Assembly: GCA_026419785.1 (NCBI GenBank)
Contig: JAODTK010005595.1
Span: 310,001-374,000 of the forward strand
From: Sclerodactyla briareus
Taxonomy: Eukaryota > Echinodermata > Holothuroidea > Dendrochirotida > Sclerodactylidae
DNA length: 64,000 nt
Direction: 5' to 3'
The notes under the pieces were generated by a model. That model did no database searches and was not told the origin of the DNA. It saw only the letters and a list, made by a program, of their open reading frames with translations. This document shows positions 13,745 through 25,439 of this stretch, piece by piece (position 1 is the first letter of the stretch; each line of letters opens with the position of its first letter). Both the position numbers and the translations under genes were made by a program.

Positions 13745-15190
13745 TAACAGGGCGGGGGGATCGTGCACATTAGTATGGAGGTTTACGTGGTTGGAATATG
13801 GAACTATTACAGGCGCGGAAAGCAGGGCGAAACAATTCTGAGACATATGAGAAAATTGGGACGGAAAAATGTGAGCGGAAACAAATCTGAAAAAATGTCC
13901 AAATTGTCTGCTGACGGCTCAATTCCTTTAATCAAAGCCCGAAAATGCACAATTTTCCATGACAGTGATTGTTCAAGCAATATTTCAATCTGCGGGCAGC
14001 CTCCAACCCAATTGGAAAGGTCCTCGATGGTATCCCATTCTCTAAGACATGGCTATTATGGTAGGGAATGGTGACCACGATGAAGGGAAATGGAAGCATA
14101 ACATCGGACAGTTTTCGGAAATTTACAATTTCAGTGATGCAATACGCCATTTAAAGTCGCGGGGAAGTGCTCGCTCCCTGCAAATCTGGGGGGGGGTGGG
14201 GGGGGGTCGTAAGATATTTTCTTGTACGGTACGCCGGTCAACTGATGGTGGCGCGAATTGTAATGAATAAACGTAGCTCAGTTCCTTAGAGTCTTTCTGG
14301 AATATACATTTCAGAAATTATTGGCAATTTTTGGGGCAATGTTGCTTACTGCCAAGAAGTATGGGACGTACCGGTTCCGGGCAAAACTGTGGATTCGTAA
14401 GGCTCAAAATTTCCTGTAACTATAGAGACCACTGATTACTGGCCCCAAAATTGTAAGGAATAAACATCGACTTGTCTCTCTTCAAGAAAGTTTCTTGAAA
14501 TACAAATTTCCGAAAAATAGTGCCCAATTAAGAGACCATTTAAGGAAGGCCATACAGCGCGGGAATTGCCGTTCGCCCTGCAATCTGGAGGGGTCTGTAA
14601 AACGGAAAATTTTCATTTACCATACGTGTCCCTGATGTGCGGCCTGGCCAGATTGTAAAGGAATACAACACGATAAGTTCCTTCAAGAACGTTTTATGAA
14701 ATATGCATTCTGACATCTATTGCAATTTTAGGGGACGTTGCTCACTGCCATACGGTCCTGGAAATGTCGTTTCCTGCAAATCTGGGGGGTCTGTCGAACA
14801 AAACAAAATTGTGTACCTACGCGTTAAACAACGACGGTGGCCCGAATTGCACGAAATAAATATTGATCATTTCCTTCAAGAATGTTTCCTGAAAAAATCC
14901 AGTAGGGAAGTTATTGACCAATTTAGGCTGTGCTACTGCAATAGACCCCAGAAGTGTGTTACCTGCGATCTAGGGGGTCAGTGAAATAACGATAACGTGC
15001 CCTTGTACGATACGCGCCAAACCCATGGTGGCGCTCCGCTTAGATGGTGGTACCATCATATGTTCTCCCCAATATTGAACACAGATCGCCCCCCCTGTGT
15101 AAACGAGGCCCACAAAAAAACCATTTTGACGGGATATGACACGTGGCGCGGTTTTACCCGCTGCACCTGTCTTTGATGAAAGCAATATGC
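13745..15190. repeat. 1.44-kb higher-order repeat, unit 1, with about 200-bp sub-repeats
   Basis: The start (13757-14040: 'gatcgtgcacat', 'acaattctgag', 'tgacagtgat', 'caacccaattgga') recurs at 15210-15470, offset about 1,440. Between them a shorter repeat of about 190-210 bases recurs. It carries 'cctgcaaatctggggggt', 'ttgtacggtacgc', 'gatggtggc-cgaattg', 'aataaac', 'ttccttcaagaa' and 'ttgctcactgcca'. Copies start near 14170, 14360, 14570, 14770 and 14960. It holds only short, unsupported reading frames. Confidence 0.75.
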
Positions 15191-16175
15191 GGAAAAACAA
15201 CTGGGCAGGGGTATCGTGCACATCAGTTGAAGGGTACGTGATGACGTTGGCACTACATATAGTGCGGGAGGCGGGGCCAAGACAATTCTGAGGGAAAATG
15301 ATTGAAGGAAATAAATCGTGAAAATGACCAAATTTTTGAGGAATGACTCGATCTTTTCTTAATCAAAGGCCCGCAAAATGCACACATTTTTCATGACAGT
15401 GATCTTCGAGAAAGCAAGTGTCCAAGATGGGGCCAACCTCTAACCCAACTGGAAGAGTCCCTATGGGCCAGCGGAGGAAAGCGGAATATCTCGTAAAAAC
15501 GGAGGTATGGTAGGAATAAAGGCGACGAGTGGCGAATTGTAAGGGATAAACATGATCGTTTTCTTGGAAAGTTATTTAATTTCAGTGGTGTTGCTCACTC
15601 CAAGAAGGGCCCGGAAGTGCCGTTTCCTTTCCTGCAATCCATGGGAGGGATGCTGTCAACCGAACTTTTCTTCCGCCGATTGCTGCGCGCCAACGGATGG
15701 TGGCGCTCGGCTTATATGGTCTACACAAGCCCTGCCCCCAATAGTTTAAGCACAATTGCGTGGCCGGCCCGTGATATTGAAGCGACGATGGCAGCTCGTT
15801 TATAGTAGCAATCAGTGCGGTGTACTACGATTTCAAAGTACGGACAAGTTTGGGAAATGTAGGCCCATGGGCTGATGGGAACAAATGCAACTTGCGATAT
15901 GAAGGGCAAGTATGGAATGAATGAAAGGAAATGAATATGGTAGAGATGGATTCCTTTATACCTCGACTCAACGGATATGTATTGAAGTCTATAATGATTA
16001 TTTTTTCATTAAATAGAAATTGCAGACATGGATACATATTTAGAAAGCCGGTTGAGGCAGCTCAAAACACCGGCAAGTGCCTTCTCCGGCCATCTGGAGG
16101 ATCTTTAATAGTCCGAAATTTTCCCGCAAACGCTTCGAGCCAACCTATGGTGGCATTCCGCTTAGATAGTGTTCG
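15191..16175. repeat. 1.44-kb higher-order repeat, unit 2 (shorter)
   Basis: This is a second, diverged copy of 13745-15190. The sub-repeat signature appears near 15540-15720 ('gtgttgctcactccaagaag', 'cctgcaatccatgg', 'gatggtggcgctcgg') and again near 16075-16170 ('gccatctggagga', 'caacctatggtggc'). The hAT-type element begins just downstream at 16218. Confidence 0.65.
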
Positions 16176-16209
16176 TATCAGTCATCCCCCCAAAGACAGA
16201 AACAAATCT

Positions 16210-16217
16210 ACGCCACT
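16210..16217. repeat. Target-site duplication of outer hAT (left; right copy 17914-17921)
   Basis: ACGCCACT on both sides of 16218-17913. Confidence 0.9.
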
Positions 16218-16454
16218 CAGGGGCGGCGCCACAGGGGGGAGGGGGCAGGAAGGGCGGCTGCCCCCCTATGGGTTTGGGGCCGACGAAAAACTAAAATCGA
16301 CAGAATTGATGTTTTAATGCACACGGCTTCGTCGGGGGTGGGGTGAAGAATCAAAATACGTTATCCAAGTTAGGTTATTTTCTATTCGTTCTCATTCGTG
16401 ACTCAAATCGAGACTCCAACTGTTGCTGTAATATAGCGTTCGTAAATTTAGCGT

Positions 16455-16462
16455 ATGTTTAC
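16455..16462. repeat. Target-site duplication of inner hAT (left; right copy 17470-17477)
   Basis: ATGTTTAC on both sides of 16463-17469. Confidence 0.9.
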
Positions 16463-17469
16463 CAGGGTCGTAGCGAGCAATAATTCCATGCCGTCGGCAA
16501 ATTTTCGGTCTGTCGTCAAAAAGGAGAAAGAGGAAGGAAAAGAAGAGGAAAAGAGGGGAGGAGGAAGAGAAGAGGAAAAGAGGAGAGGAGGAAAAGAAGG
16601 AAGAGGGGAAGGGAAAGGAAAAGGGAAGTAAGGGAGTGAAGGGAAGGCAGGAAAATTGAAAGTGGAATAGAAAGAAAAAACAACGGAAGCCAGGCTTTAT
16701 TATCGGCTATTTCGACTTTTGGTCTTCATTAATTGACCCATTCAGCGTCGGCAAGAGAATGGCACGCAGGCAAAAATTAGATAATGTGACGACCCGTCGC
16801 CGTCGGTGTAATTGGGCGATTGACCGAGTCTGTCGGCTTTCGGCAAAAGGGGAGGAAATAAACAGTACGTTAGTGTTTGACATTTTTTTCTTCATGAGTT
16901 TGTCAGTTCTTGACAATTTTTGTTTCATATTTGGTCCTATATTCCAGTCCATTATTTCGGAGCCATTTTGCTGAAATCAATTAAGAAAGAATTCCCAGAA
17001 CTTAACAATGAACAGTCGATTTTAGGCGGGAAACCATGCGAGTGGCAAAAGTGCAAAAGTGGAAAGATTGTCTAAAATCTGTACTAAATGGCCTTAAATT
17101 GATCAATTGCCCCACTGAAGTGTCAAATTTTTGCGCGCTTCGCCGCGCCGTGGGTATAGACGTTTGCTTCAAACCACGAGCTACCATAAAAATCGGGATG
17201 TTTAGGATTCGGCGAATTTTCGGTCGTCCAATTGAAAGGGTCGGCGTCGTGTTGAACGGGTCGAGTAATTATCTGCTGAACGCCAAAATTTTACTAAAAC
17301 TATTGTTACCAAGATTGTTGAGGAGGAGTTTCAATATTCAAAATTTCCAGAGGGGAGGGTGCACCAACTCCCCTTATCCCATCCCCCATATCAGTCACCA
17401 TTGCCGGGTCCGTCGGCAAAACATCCTCTCTACACCCCCCCCAATAACCAACCCTGCGCTACGCCCCTG
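16463..17469. mobile_element. Inner hAT-type DNA transposon nested in the outer one, 8-bp TSD
   Basis: The left end CAGGGTCGTAGCG (16463) pairs with the right end, whose reverse complement (17457-17469) is CAGGGGCGTAGCG. The flanking octamers 16455-16462 and 17470-17477 are both ATGTTTAC. The element is 1,007 bp. It holds a purine-only tract at 16518-16688 and a 144-codon plus-strand frame (17036-17470) that runs into the terminal repeat and shows no transposase motif. 'gccgtcggcaaa' near 16489 and 'ccgtcggcaaa' near 17411 occur near both ends in the same orientation. Confidence 0.9.
16518..16688 (+). repeat. Polypurine tract
   Basis: About 170 bases that are almost entirely A and G (GGAAGA/AGGAAA-type blocks). 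Such tracts can adopt triplex structure. It lies inside the inner hAT element. Confidence 0.9.
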
Positions 17470-18159
17470 ATGTTTACTGTTTTGAGAACACTGTGGTCAT
17501 TATGAGCCAACGTTTGTTAATATTAGGTGAAGGACTCAATGTTAATTGCAAACTTCGCAGCGCCTTCCAGCCTTATGTGTGACCACGTGGCATGGCGTGA
17601 TCACTCCGACCCATGCCGATTTACGCCATTAGATATCTTCGAATTGCATTAGTAACAAAAGTTTTTGCAAAGTAACCTGCACCTACCTGTACAGAACGGA
17701 GGTACCGTTTCATCGGTGTTTATTTTTTGTTGGTGTATCGAATGAAATATGACCTGCCTGGAAAAATTGTCATGCATTTAATTTTTTTCCAGAAATTTAT
17801 GGATTTTTGTCGAAACTACGTGGACGTAGATACACTTACAAAGTGTATCAAAATTAATGAGGCACCCATTTGCATCTAAGCCCCCCTATCGTAAAACCCT
17901 GGCGCTGCCCCTGACGCCACTGGCACTGGCAACTCCACCAACCCTTCAGTTAATATTTCCTCCACCAAGGATTGTAAAGATTTGGCTCGAAGAACTGCGT
18001 CGGATGGTCTCAGAACCCTCCTTTTTTCGGTTGCTTCTAATTTCTTCAAGTGTTTGGCGTGCTCTTTGATAGGTAAACTTATGACGATCACGTTTCCTCG
18101 AAGAAGACGCTTTTGTTGAAAAAAATTTTCTTTCCAGGGAGGGCCCCGCAGGCCTTGCT

Positions 18160-19420
18160 TTGGGGTCTTCACATAGGCTAGGCTCTAAGCCTAGTGTACA
18201 TACGGTGCTAGAGAAAGCTCGGAAGAGGAAACCCAGCTCCTACTTGCGGACCGTTCGCCTTGGACCCAGCGGTCATGGAACCCAACGAGTGCGTAGCACG
18301 GCTGGTAACGTTCGGAAGCTAGGGCAGGGGGGGGGGAACCGGAGGCAATTCCGTCTCGACCAACCTTCAGGTACCAGCTTCAGCTACCAGAGCCGGTCCC
18401 AGGCCTGCTGCATTCCGGCCGGGGAAGTCACATCGGCCGCGGTACCCCTGCTCTGGGTGTGGCAACGTAGTTGGACGGACCCTACCGGCTTCCCAAGCTA
18501 CGGAGACCGGAAGAGCTTCGAAGAAGAATACGGCGATCCGGGACCAGGGGTAACTCAGCATAAGTGGAAACCGAGTGTATGTCCGGATTGGACAGAGGAG
18601 GATTTGTCAGGCTCCGCGCCCCGTGTCGCTATGGCTCCTGTGGATCGTGGGAAGTCGTCTGCCAAGGGCGGTTCCGGGAGCAATCCGCAAGCGAGAGCAT
18701 CGTACAGATTCCAGCCACGTCAGTAGCGGCTCCTGCGACGTTGTTAAGCGGGGGGACGTTCGGGCTAGCGGTTTGACTCAACCACCACAGGCACTACCGT
18801 CCCTCGCGCAGGCAGGCGCTAGATTGGGCATGAGTCGAGCTAGGGTTTTGGGTCACGACGCGGTTCCAGCTGTCGTCCAACAAGCTTCGTTGCGGGAGCC
18901 GGCCCCCAGTCACTCGGAATCCCTGGCGCGGCCATGGGGATGGCCCGGGAGTACTCTCCCGAATCGCAGTCTCTGCGGTTGTTCCCATCGGGGTGGGGCT
19001 AGGGACACATAAGTTCGATCAGCGGGTGCATTGTCAGGACACATGTGGCGACAGGAAAGCCTCGTGACCGAGCCTGGGTCTTTTGACGACCAGGAGAGAG
19101 CCGGGCTACCACAAACGACTCCACCAAGAGGAAGACGTATCACCAGGTCGGACCTGAAGAGTTTGGCCGATCAACCGCCTCCTAGGATTCCCCGAAGAGG
19201 GGAGGTTCTTCCCGATGACCTCTTTCGCTGAATACGGAGTTCTTGGACCGGGGATACACCTGACCACGCTCACTGGCAGAATGTTGACGAGATTTCGGAC
19301 TCCGATGAGGACGAACCGCTTCTGAGTACATCGATCCCGGTTAAAGCCTTCGAACCGGCGGCTTCCGTTTTTTTCGCCGCATCATCGGGTACGACCAGCC
19401 TGTACCTCCGAGGTTGGAGT
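18160..19420 (+). other. GC-rich coding-like region, not recognised
   Basis: Base composition turns clearly GC-rich compared with both sides. Open frames of 188 codons (18160-18726) and 145 codons (18575-19012) overlap in different phases, as in a frameshifted coding region. The peptides are rich in S, P, G, R and Q. A plus-strand frame at about 19255-19400 (starting 'DTPDHAHWQN') contains an acidic patch 'ISDSDEDEPLL' at about 19291-19323. No catalytic motif, zinc knuckle or protease site was found. A retroelement gag-like protein (for example from a DIRS or gypsy element) would fit the composition, but that is only a guess. Confidence 0.35.
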
Positions 19421-19545
19421 CGAAGCATACCCTTAACGCGGCTAACGAGGCTCAGAGGGCTTCTATTCCAGTGTGGATGTTGAATGCCGCGAAAGCTATG
19501 AAGCCCTCACATCGAGAAAATGGACTTCGCACCAGCACAAGAGTT

Positions 19546-19662
19546 TGGAGCAGGGACACACGAGGGGTAGGCATTTGCAACTTGCGTCTGCTTGTGATGA
19601 CCCCCACCCCCATATTAAGGAACAGCCGAAAAGGTCATTGCCTTATATTCGTGTCACTGGTG
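19546..19662 (+). repeat. Dispersed repeat shared with 44809-44934
   Basis: The stretch from 'cagcacaagagtttggagca' through 'gcatttgcaacttgcgtctg' to 'cattgccttat...gtgtcac' aligns along its length with 44809-44934 in the same orientation. The two differ by substitutions and small indels. In one frame both read 'QHK-L-Q', so it may be old coding sequence, but no family is identified. Confidence 0.6.
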
Positions 19663-19669
19663 ATGCGGA

Positions 19670-22115
19670 TTGCACTGACATAAGGTACGTATCCAGGTAT
19701 GCACTTCGCTGGCATGAATAGGTTTGATCCTATGTGCTCGGCAAATAACCAATAAAAAAATGAAATAAAAATGTCCGCAGCTCGTGTCTTTCATGTGTAC
19801 GATGAGAACCTATCCACCCTTTTGCTTCGCCATCCAAACAGCCAAAGGAGATCAGTCTGCAAACCGCTCCGTTCCTATTTTCGCAGCAGAGATCTTCGTC
19901 GGGACTCTTGATCCTCCCATCGACAGGACTGTCGTCCTGGTGTCCTCTACAATCCGCTCCGCGTTCCAGCCAGCGATATGCTAAACAAGATGACTCTGCT
20001 ACGGTAGAGTTTTCCCAAAGGGTAGGAACTGGTCCAACAAGAACGATTCCGACAGTTCTCCAACAGCCGCCCTTACCAACAGCGGGAGGGGGGGGGGGGG
20101 GTTGTCGCAATGGAGGCCCATCCTACCGGCTTCGCTTTACCGGTGGAAGGGAGACTCCAATGTTCTGTGCCCAGGCTGCTCATAAACCATACAACTGGTT
20201 GACTGGTTTCATCATATTCGTGCTTGGTTGCTCGCCTGCAAGAACAGAACATCTGCCGATACCAGCGCCGCGTAATTGTCTCGTATAAGTTCATGCTGAC
20301 ATTGATGGAATCGAGGAGGGAGGGGGAAGGGGGATGACAACACTAACTTCAGCAAAATCCGTAGGCCCTTGCCTGTGTGTCAGGGTCCAGAATAATATCG
20401 TAAACAAGATGATTGGTAACTCAGTTGGTACTATAAATATACTCCCTGCTGCGATTCCGGATGTGAGTTTCGAGTTCAACTTATGTCCTCGTGCAACTCC
20501 TGAGGGGGGGGGGGGGGGGGGTAAACCTCCACCTTGACTTACCAGATCTGTTTAAAGTTTTCCAATGGAACTACTACTAACTGGGCGGAATCAGAAGCCG
20601 CAGTGATAGTTGGTGAAATTATAACATTCGGGCAGATCGCCTAGTGGACCTCAACTAAGGGGCGGCCACAAGGCATGTCTAATTAAGCGATTAGTTCCAA
20701 CCCTAACGAGGAACAAAATCGATTATTTACGATATAGAAACAGAGCACTAGGTTAAATGTGCTGCATTAAAATATGGAAGTGTGAAAGCTGCGAAAGCTT
20801 GTGGATCAGTGTTTCGCTCATTTTCCGACGAATGAAGCGGCCATTTTGAAATCCAGATGGCCGTATGGAGTTTCGTGATGTAGTATTACCACCGGATCCG
20901 CTGTATTAACAACATGATGTTATCCACTAACATACTGTCCCTACGGTGTATATTGATAAGGTCTTGACCATTTTCCCGGGAAATGGCGGTCATTTTGAAA
21001 TCCCAAATTGGCCGCTATAACCATTTCCAATTAATGGAACCCTCATTTTTTTATTCAGCATATCCGAAATAACCATAATATGCAATAAAATCAATTCAGG
21101 CAAGCCAACCTCAGATTGCTATTTTTTGGGCATTAGTAGGCACAGCCAGCCATTAAGGTCCTGTACGTATAATAGAACCCAGTATTTCCTCGGGAGCTTG
21201 GCCCCTGTGTGGTATAATTTCCTTTCTGGCAACATCATCGGCGGTGTGACGGGTTTCCGTACCTCAAATCTTTGGAATAGTTGGGGGGGACGTAAGATTA
21301 TCGTTGTTTAGGTTACACGTTTCCAGTCGGTCAACAACTTTCGTTGCGGTAAAAAAGCTTCACGGCCGGGCTCCCTAGTGGATCTTTCTTTTCGTGGAAT
21401 AGTTATTATTTCTCCGCTCATTTGGACTTTATTTCCCCATCGCTATTTATTAGTTGCCAGTTAGGAAGGAACCAGTAGGAGGATTAATCAGTTTTACCTA
21501 GGTCACCCTCAATTAGGAAGTTTGACGAAGGTCAAAGTTTAGTCCGCCTATTTACTATAAGATAGTTAGGCACAGACGTTATCGGACAGAGCGGCCGAGC
21601 AGTGGATGTCTCTCTAACAATTTAATACAAATAGGCGCCCTGAGCAATGGGGGGGGGGGGGGCTAGGAAGTCCCTATTAACCTCTCTGAATGGTCATATA
21701 ATAAGAGCCGGCATGTAGGAAAAAAATACCACAAGTTGTATGGGCGATCTGCGAGTTCTGTCTTCTCTCATAATTCTGTTCAAATCCAGGATTTGTGGGC
21801 GTAATTCCCTCAACCCCTAGTGACAAATTCACCAGTAAATGTTCATTTCCAATACAATACCCCACGCCGGTTTCTAGACGTTCACTGCACTTAACTGTTC
21901 TCGTTGAAAAACAAGTTAATTTACCACTGTCACAGTGTCGCATCTGGATTCGCAGGCCAAACAAGGGGTAACAAAGAAATTACTTGGAAAATCTCCTGAC
22001 TGAATCAGTTTACAGTATTTGCAAAACAAGGGGGGGGGGGTGACTGGATGGATACTATCTCAGAGGAACGTTCCGATAGGCTAATACGGAGCATACTGGA
22101 AGACGGGCAAATGTT
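19670..22115. other. No gene recognised; G runs and short repeats
   Basis: I see no coding homology. G homopolymers lie at 20088-20101, 20504-20521, 21649-21662 and 22030-22040. Two segments at about 20831-20870 and 20980-21020 share 'gaaatggcggycattttgaaatcc'-type sequence ('ggccattttgaaatcc' and 'ggtcattttgaaatcc') followed by a 'ggccg' motif, a small duplicated repeat. The 126-codon frames at 19730-20110 and 19908-20288 cross G runs and look accidental. Confidence 0.5.
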
Positions 22116-22119
22116 TAAA

Positions 22120-24640
22120 CCTACTATATGACAAGGACCGATTGAGAAAGAATTGTAAAGGCTATGAAAGGTAGTGAGGACAGCTGTTTGAGTATAGACT
22201 CGAAAAGCGGGAGGTGTAGAGTAAGAGGGAAAGCAGAAAGTGGCGAAAGTTTTCCAAAAGGCGAGAGGTTCTGACGACGGATGAGGATGAATGAGAAACA
22301 GAGCGGGCTACAGAAATGCAAACAGTATATGGGTGCATGCGGCTTGTCAGCCGAGTTACCCGGGAGGGATGCAGGGAGGGGGGCAAAATTGGAGCTCACC
22401 TCGGAGGAGCAATGCACAAAGGTGTTTAGCGATAGCAAAGGGAGAGAGCTGCGACACATCCACGGTGCGCAAGACTTTGCAGATAAGAAGTCAAAGAGCC
22501 ATCTTCAATAAAGTGTGAACGCCTTGGACTGTATCTCATCAAGGATTTCAATGACTATCGGAGGGGCTCCTCCCCAAAGTGGAACAGTACTCTAGCTGGT
22601 GCTAATCTGTGCTTTTATAGAGCCGCAACAGATGAACAGGCTCAAAGTAGTTTCGAGTGCGGAAAAGGAAACCAGGTTCATGAGAGGCCGCTTGGCATTA
22701 TCTGACAATTGGGATTTCCAGCTGAGATCAAGAGTCAAGAACGCATGTCAAGGAGAACTATAGAGTCTGAGAATCCCAGGTCGGAACCTTCAAAAGAAAT
22801 GCTGGGAACGTTTTGTCACGCTTCCAAGGAAATGATGAGCTGTTCAGTTTTCCTGGAATTGAACGTGACCAGATCATCACAACCATACTGGGTAACGATA
22901 AAGAGGTTTTGGTTAAGAAGGTCAGCAGTTTTGCCTTTGCTTGGGATACAATTAAATAAGGGTGATTGGACCAGTTGACAGGCTAGGGTCATCAGCACAA
23001 GAGAAGACTGGGCAAAAGAGGAGACGCCTCGCGAAGTCATTGAATGCAGAGAAGAAACGGGGTTGGAGAGATGACAGATCGTTGGGGCACTCCAGCATTG
23101 ATGGGATGAACCGAGGATGTAAGAGAAAGTCAGAGATTCAGCAGATCAGAGAGGATTTGGAGACCAAATTTATGAAGTTTGGCAATGAGTCCACGATACC
23201 AGACACGATAAAAGGCTTTAGAAATGTCCATCCAGAGCAATAACCCGACTCTCACGAGATAGGTCAAAGAAAGGTGACCAGAGATGAGTGGCATAAGCTA
23301 GGATTGTCACCATAGACCATACTGATGGTCGGAAAGCAGAACATGATGTTCCAACATGGACAAAGTTGCTCGGTTATGACTGATTCTATGACCTTAGACA
23401 GCTGAGAAGTGAGTGTTATTAGACGGCAGTTAAAAGGAATGAAAAGTTCATGAGCACAGTGCTTAAGGATGATAGCAGGAATCATGTCAAGTCCATTGGA
23501 CTTCGACATTGAGAATTCGACGAGAGACATAGAGATGTCACCACGTGGATATTCTTTTAGGATTTTACACCATCATATGCTCTGGTATCAGGGGATTTAG
23601 AAGTCAAACAAGCCTTGACAAGCCGTTGAAACGCTTGCTGACATCTGCTGTGAACCACTTTGGCGAATTGAACGTCCTGGTTTGGGAGAAGATGGGGCAA
23701 AAAGTTTTAGGCACACAAGATCCATTCTGAGATGATCAGCAGTTTGAGGGGTCAATACTGACGTAGTATGCCAGGGAACAGAGGCGTTGACGTCTCGGAG
23801 AGAATCCCAGTAGTCTGTTCATAAAAGAAGACACGCTTGCGAGATGGAGGAGGAGGAGGAGGAGGAGGAGGAGCAGGCTGGGGACTAGCATGAGTCAGAG
23901 GATCAGGCAGGGGTCTGGAACGACCTAAGGGGGAAATGACTAGAGGTGCCTGGTATATTGAAGGGTGAGAAGTCAGGACACTGATCCATGTATGTGCACA
24001 TGCTCCATCACGGTCGGGCACTGGGTTGGTTCAGAAATGAGTTGTTCAAGGTTGGAATGACGGAGAAAGCTTCTGACTGTCTGCCAGCAGCATGAGATGG
24101 AAAAAGTGAATGGAGAGCCAGTCGGATTGTGAGCATTGAAGTCTCCAAGGAAGCGAATTTCATCAGTAGGAGAAGAAGAAATGATACGCTCAACACAAAG
24201 AGATAATGTTCGAAGAGAGGACCACGAGCAGGGAGTTGTAGGACCCGTAGAGATGAGCAGAGACTATTTAGCTCTACTAGTAGCCTCGGATGAACTGAGC
24301 CAAAGGCGTTGGAAGTCAGATTTATAGATATCGTCTTGAAGACCATTAATTTGCACATCGCAGCGCACGAAAGTACACGCCCCACCATGACGGAAGAAAA
24401 GCAGGTATAAGCTCATACCCAGGCATTTGAGATGTGGAAAGATTCATGTGAGCTCGAGTTAATCCGAGGGCTAATCTTGGTTTTCAGTTAAGAAGAGGGC
24501 CTGGGACTGGTTATTCAGGAGGTACTGGTGGACTAGGTTCAGGTCAGAAGAAAATCCTCGGATATACAGAAGGAGATAAAAGGGGAAAAACAGGTGCCGC
24601 GTTTTCAACTGCAGAGAGATCTTGATTGGACATTTTCATA
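22120..24640 (-). mobile_element. LINE D: Jockey-like non-LTR retrotransposon, decayed
   Basis: Read on the minus strand. A possible start 'MKMSNQDLSAVE' lies near 24635, followed by endonuclease N-terminal sequence 'NLVHQYLLNNQSQALFLTEN' (about 24480-24540). The endonuclease box LGDFNAHNPT is at about 24117-24149, and 'VPDRDGACAHTWI' near 23980-24020. Reverse transcriptase follows: 'LVEFSMSKSNGLDMIPAII' (23480-23525), motif A 'MDISKAF' at 23211-23231, and motif C as CADD at 22988-22999. The C-terminal tail 'HPYTVCISVARS' lies near 22310-22345. Frame changes occur between these blocks, so it is inactive as read. The signatures match Jockey/CR1-type elements; the exact clade is not resolved. 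A trinucleotide expansion interrupts it at 23847. Confidence 0.85.
23847..23873 (+). repeat. (AGG)n microsatellite
   Basis: Uninterrupted AGG/GGA repeats of about nine units inside LINE D. On the minus strand they encode a proline run. Confidence 0.9.
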
Positions 24641-24939
24641 ATCGATAGGTAGTAGTGAGATGAAATGGCTCAACACCGATCAGAGATGTCGGGGCCAACA
24701 GGGTAGAGTAGATCAGATGGTCGGAACGGTACGTACTTCCCGGGTGTTTAAGCTGCATTTACCCAGCATTGGCATATGCAACGCATGTCTGAAATTTCTA
24801 ATGATGAGAAAAACCAAAACAACAGAAGCCGAAAGGCTCAGTGATTCCATGACTCCTCTCTAATAACCTATGCCAGATACAGTAACAAATGATATGGTAT
24901 TATAAAACAATCAAGCTCGACTAAGAGGTCTGGGATAGT

Positions 24940-25430
24940 GACCTGTGACTTGTGCTGGCCTCAGATTACCTTCGACCGGATCACAAAACAATAGGGATCA
25001 TGTACCCATCATGGGGAACTTACCTACTAAGTATGGGGTCTAGTGATTGTGACCACAAGTTGAAATTTGCCAAAATATCAGTTGTTCACAATTTCCCAAT
25101 TTTTAAACAATATGACTCTTGCTCTACACCAAAAACAAAAGGGTTATTGTACTCCCTATTAGAAGCAGAATGCAAAATTGCATGAGTGTTCTGGACCTAT
25201 CGTGTTGACAAGGTTACCAGACTTTGACTTCTGGTGACTCAGATTACCTTTGACCTGAGTCGAAACATAGGAGCATGTACTCACCACGGGGAACCACATA
25301 CCAAGTACGAGCCTTGATTCATTCAGGTGGGGTCAAGGTATTGTGTCCACAAGCTAAAATTGGCCAAAATATCAGTTTTTTCTCGATTTCTGACCAAAAG
25401 TGACCCCTGCTTTTCACCAAAAAAAGGGGG
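24940..25430. repeat. Two tandem copies of a dispersed non-coding repeat
   Basis: The first copy (about 24952-25135) and second copy (about 25233-25420) share 'cctcagattacctt-gacc', 'ataggrrcatgtac', 'atggggaac', 'ccaagtatg', 'gtgwccacaag' and 'aaaatatcagtt'. The order and spacing are the same, offset about 280. It ends at a 12-base G run (25426-25437). I see no coding capacity. Confidence 0.7.
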
Positions 25431-25439
25431 GGGGGGGTT

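Larger units (their letters stand above)
16218..17913. mobile_element. Outer hAT-type DNA transposon (non-autonomous) with 8-bp TSD
   Basis: The left end reads CAGGGGCGGCGCCA at 16218. The right end, as reverse complement of 17900-17913, reads CAGGGGCAGCGCCA, a 14-bp terminal inverted repeat with one mismatch. The eight bases before the left end (16210-16217) and after the right end (17914-17921) are both ACGCCACT, a perfect target-site duplication. CAGGGGCGG-type ends with 8-bp duplications are characteristic of hAT elements. No transposase is visible. It is interrupted by a second element at 16463-17469; without that insert it would be about 0.68 kb. Confidence 0.9.
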
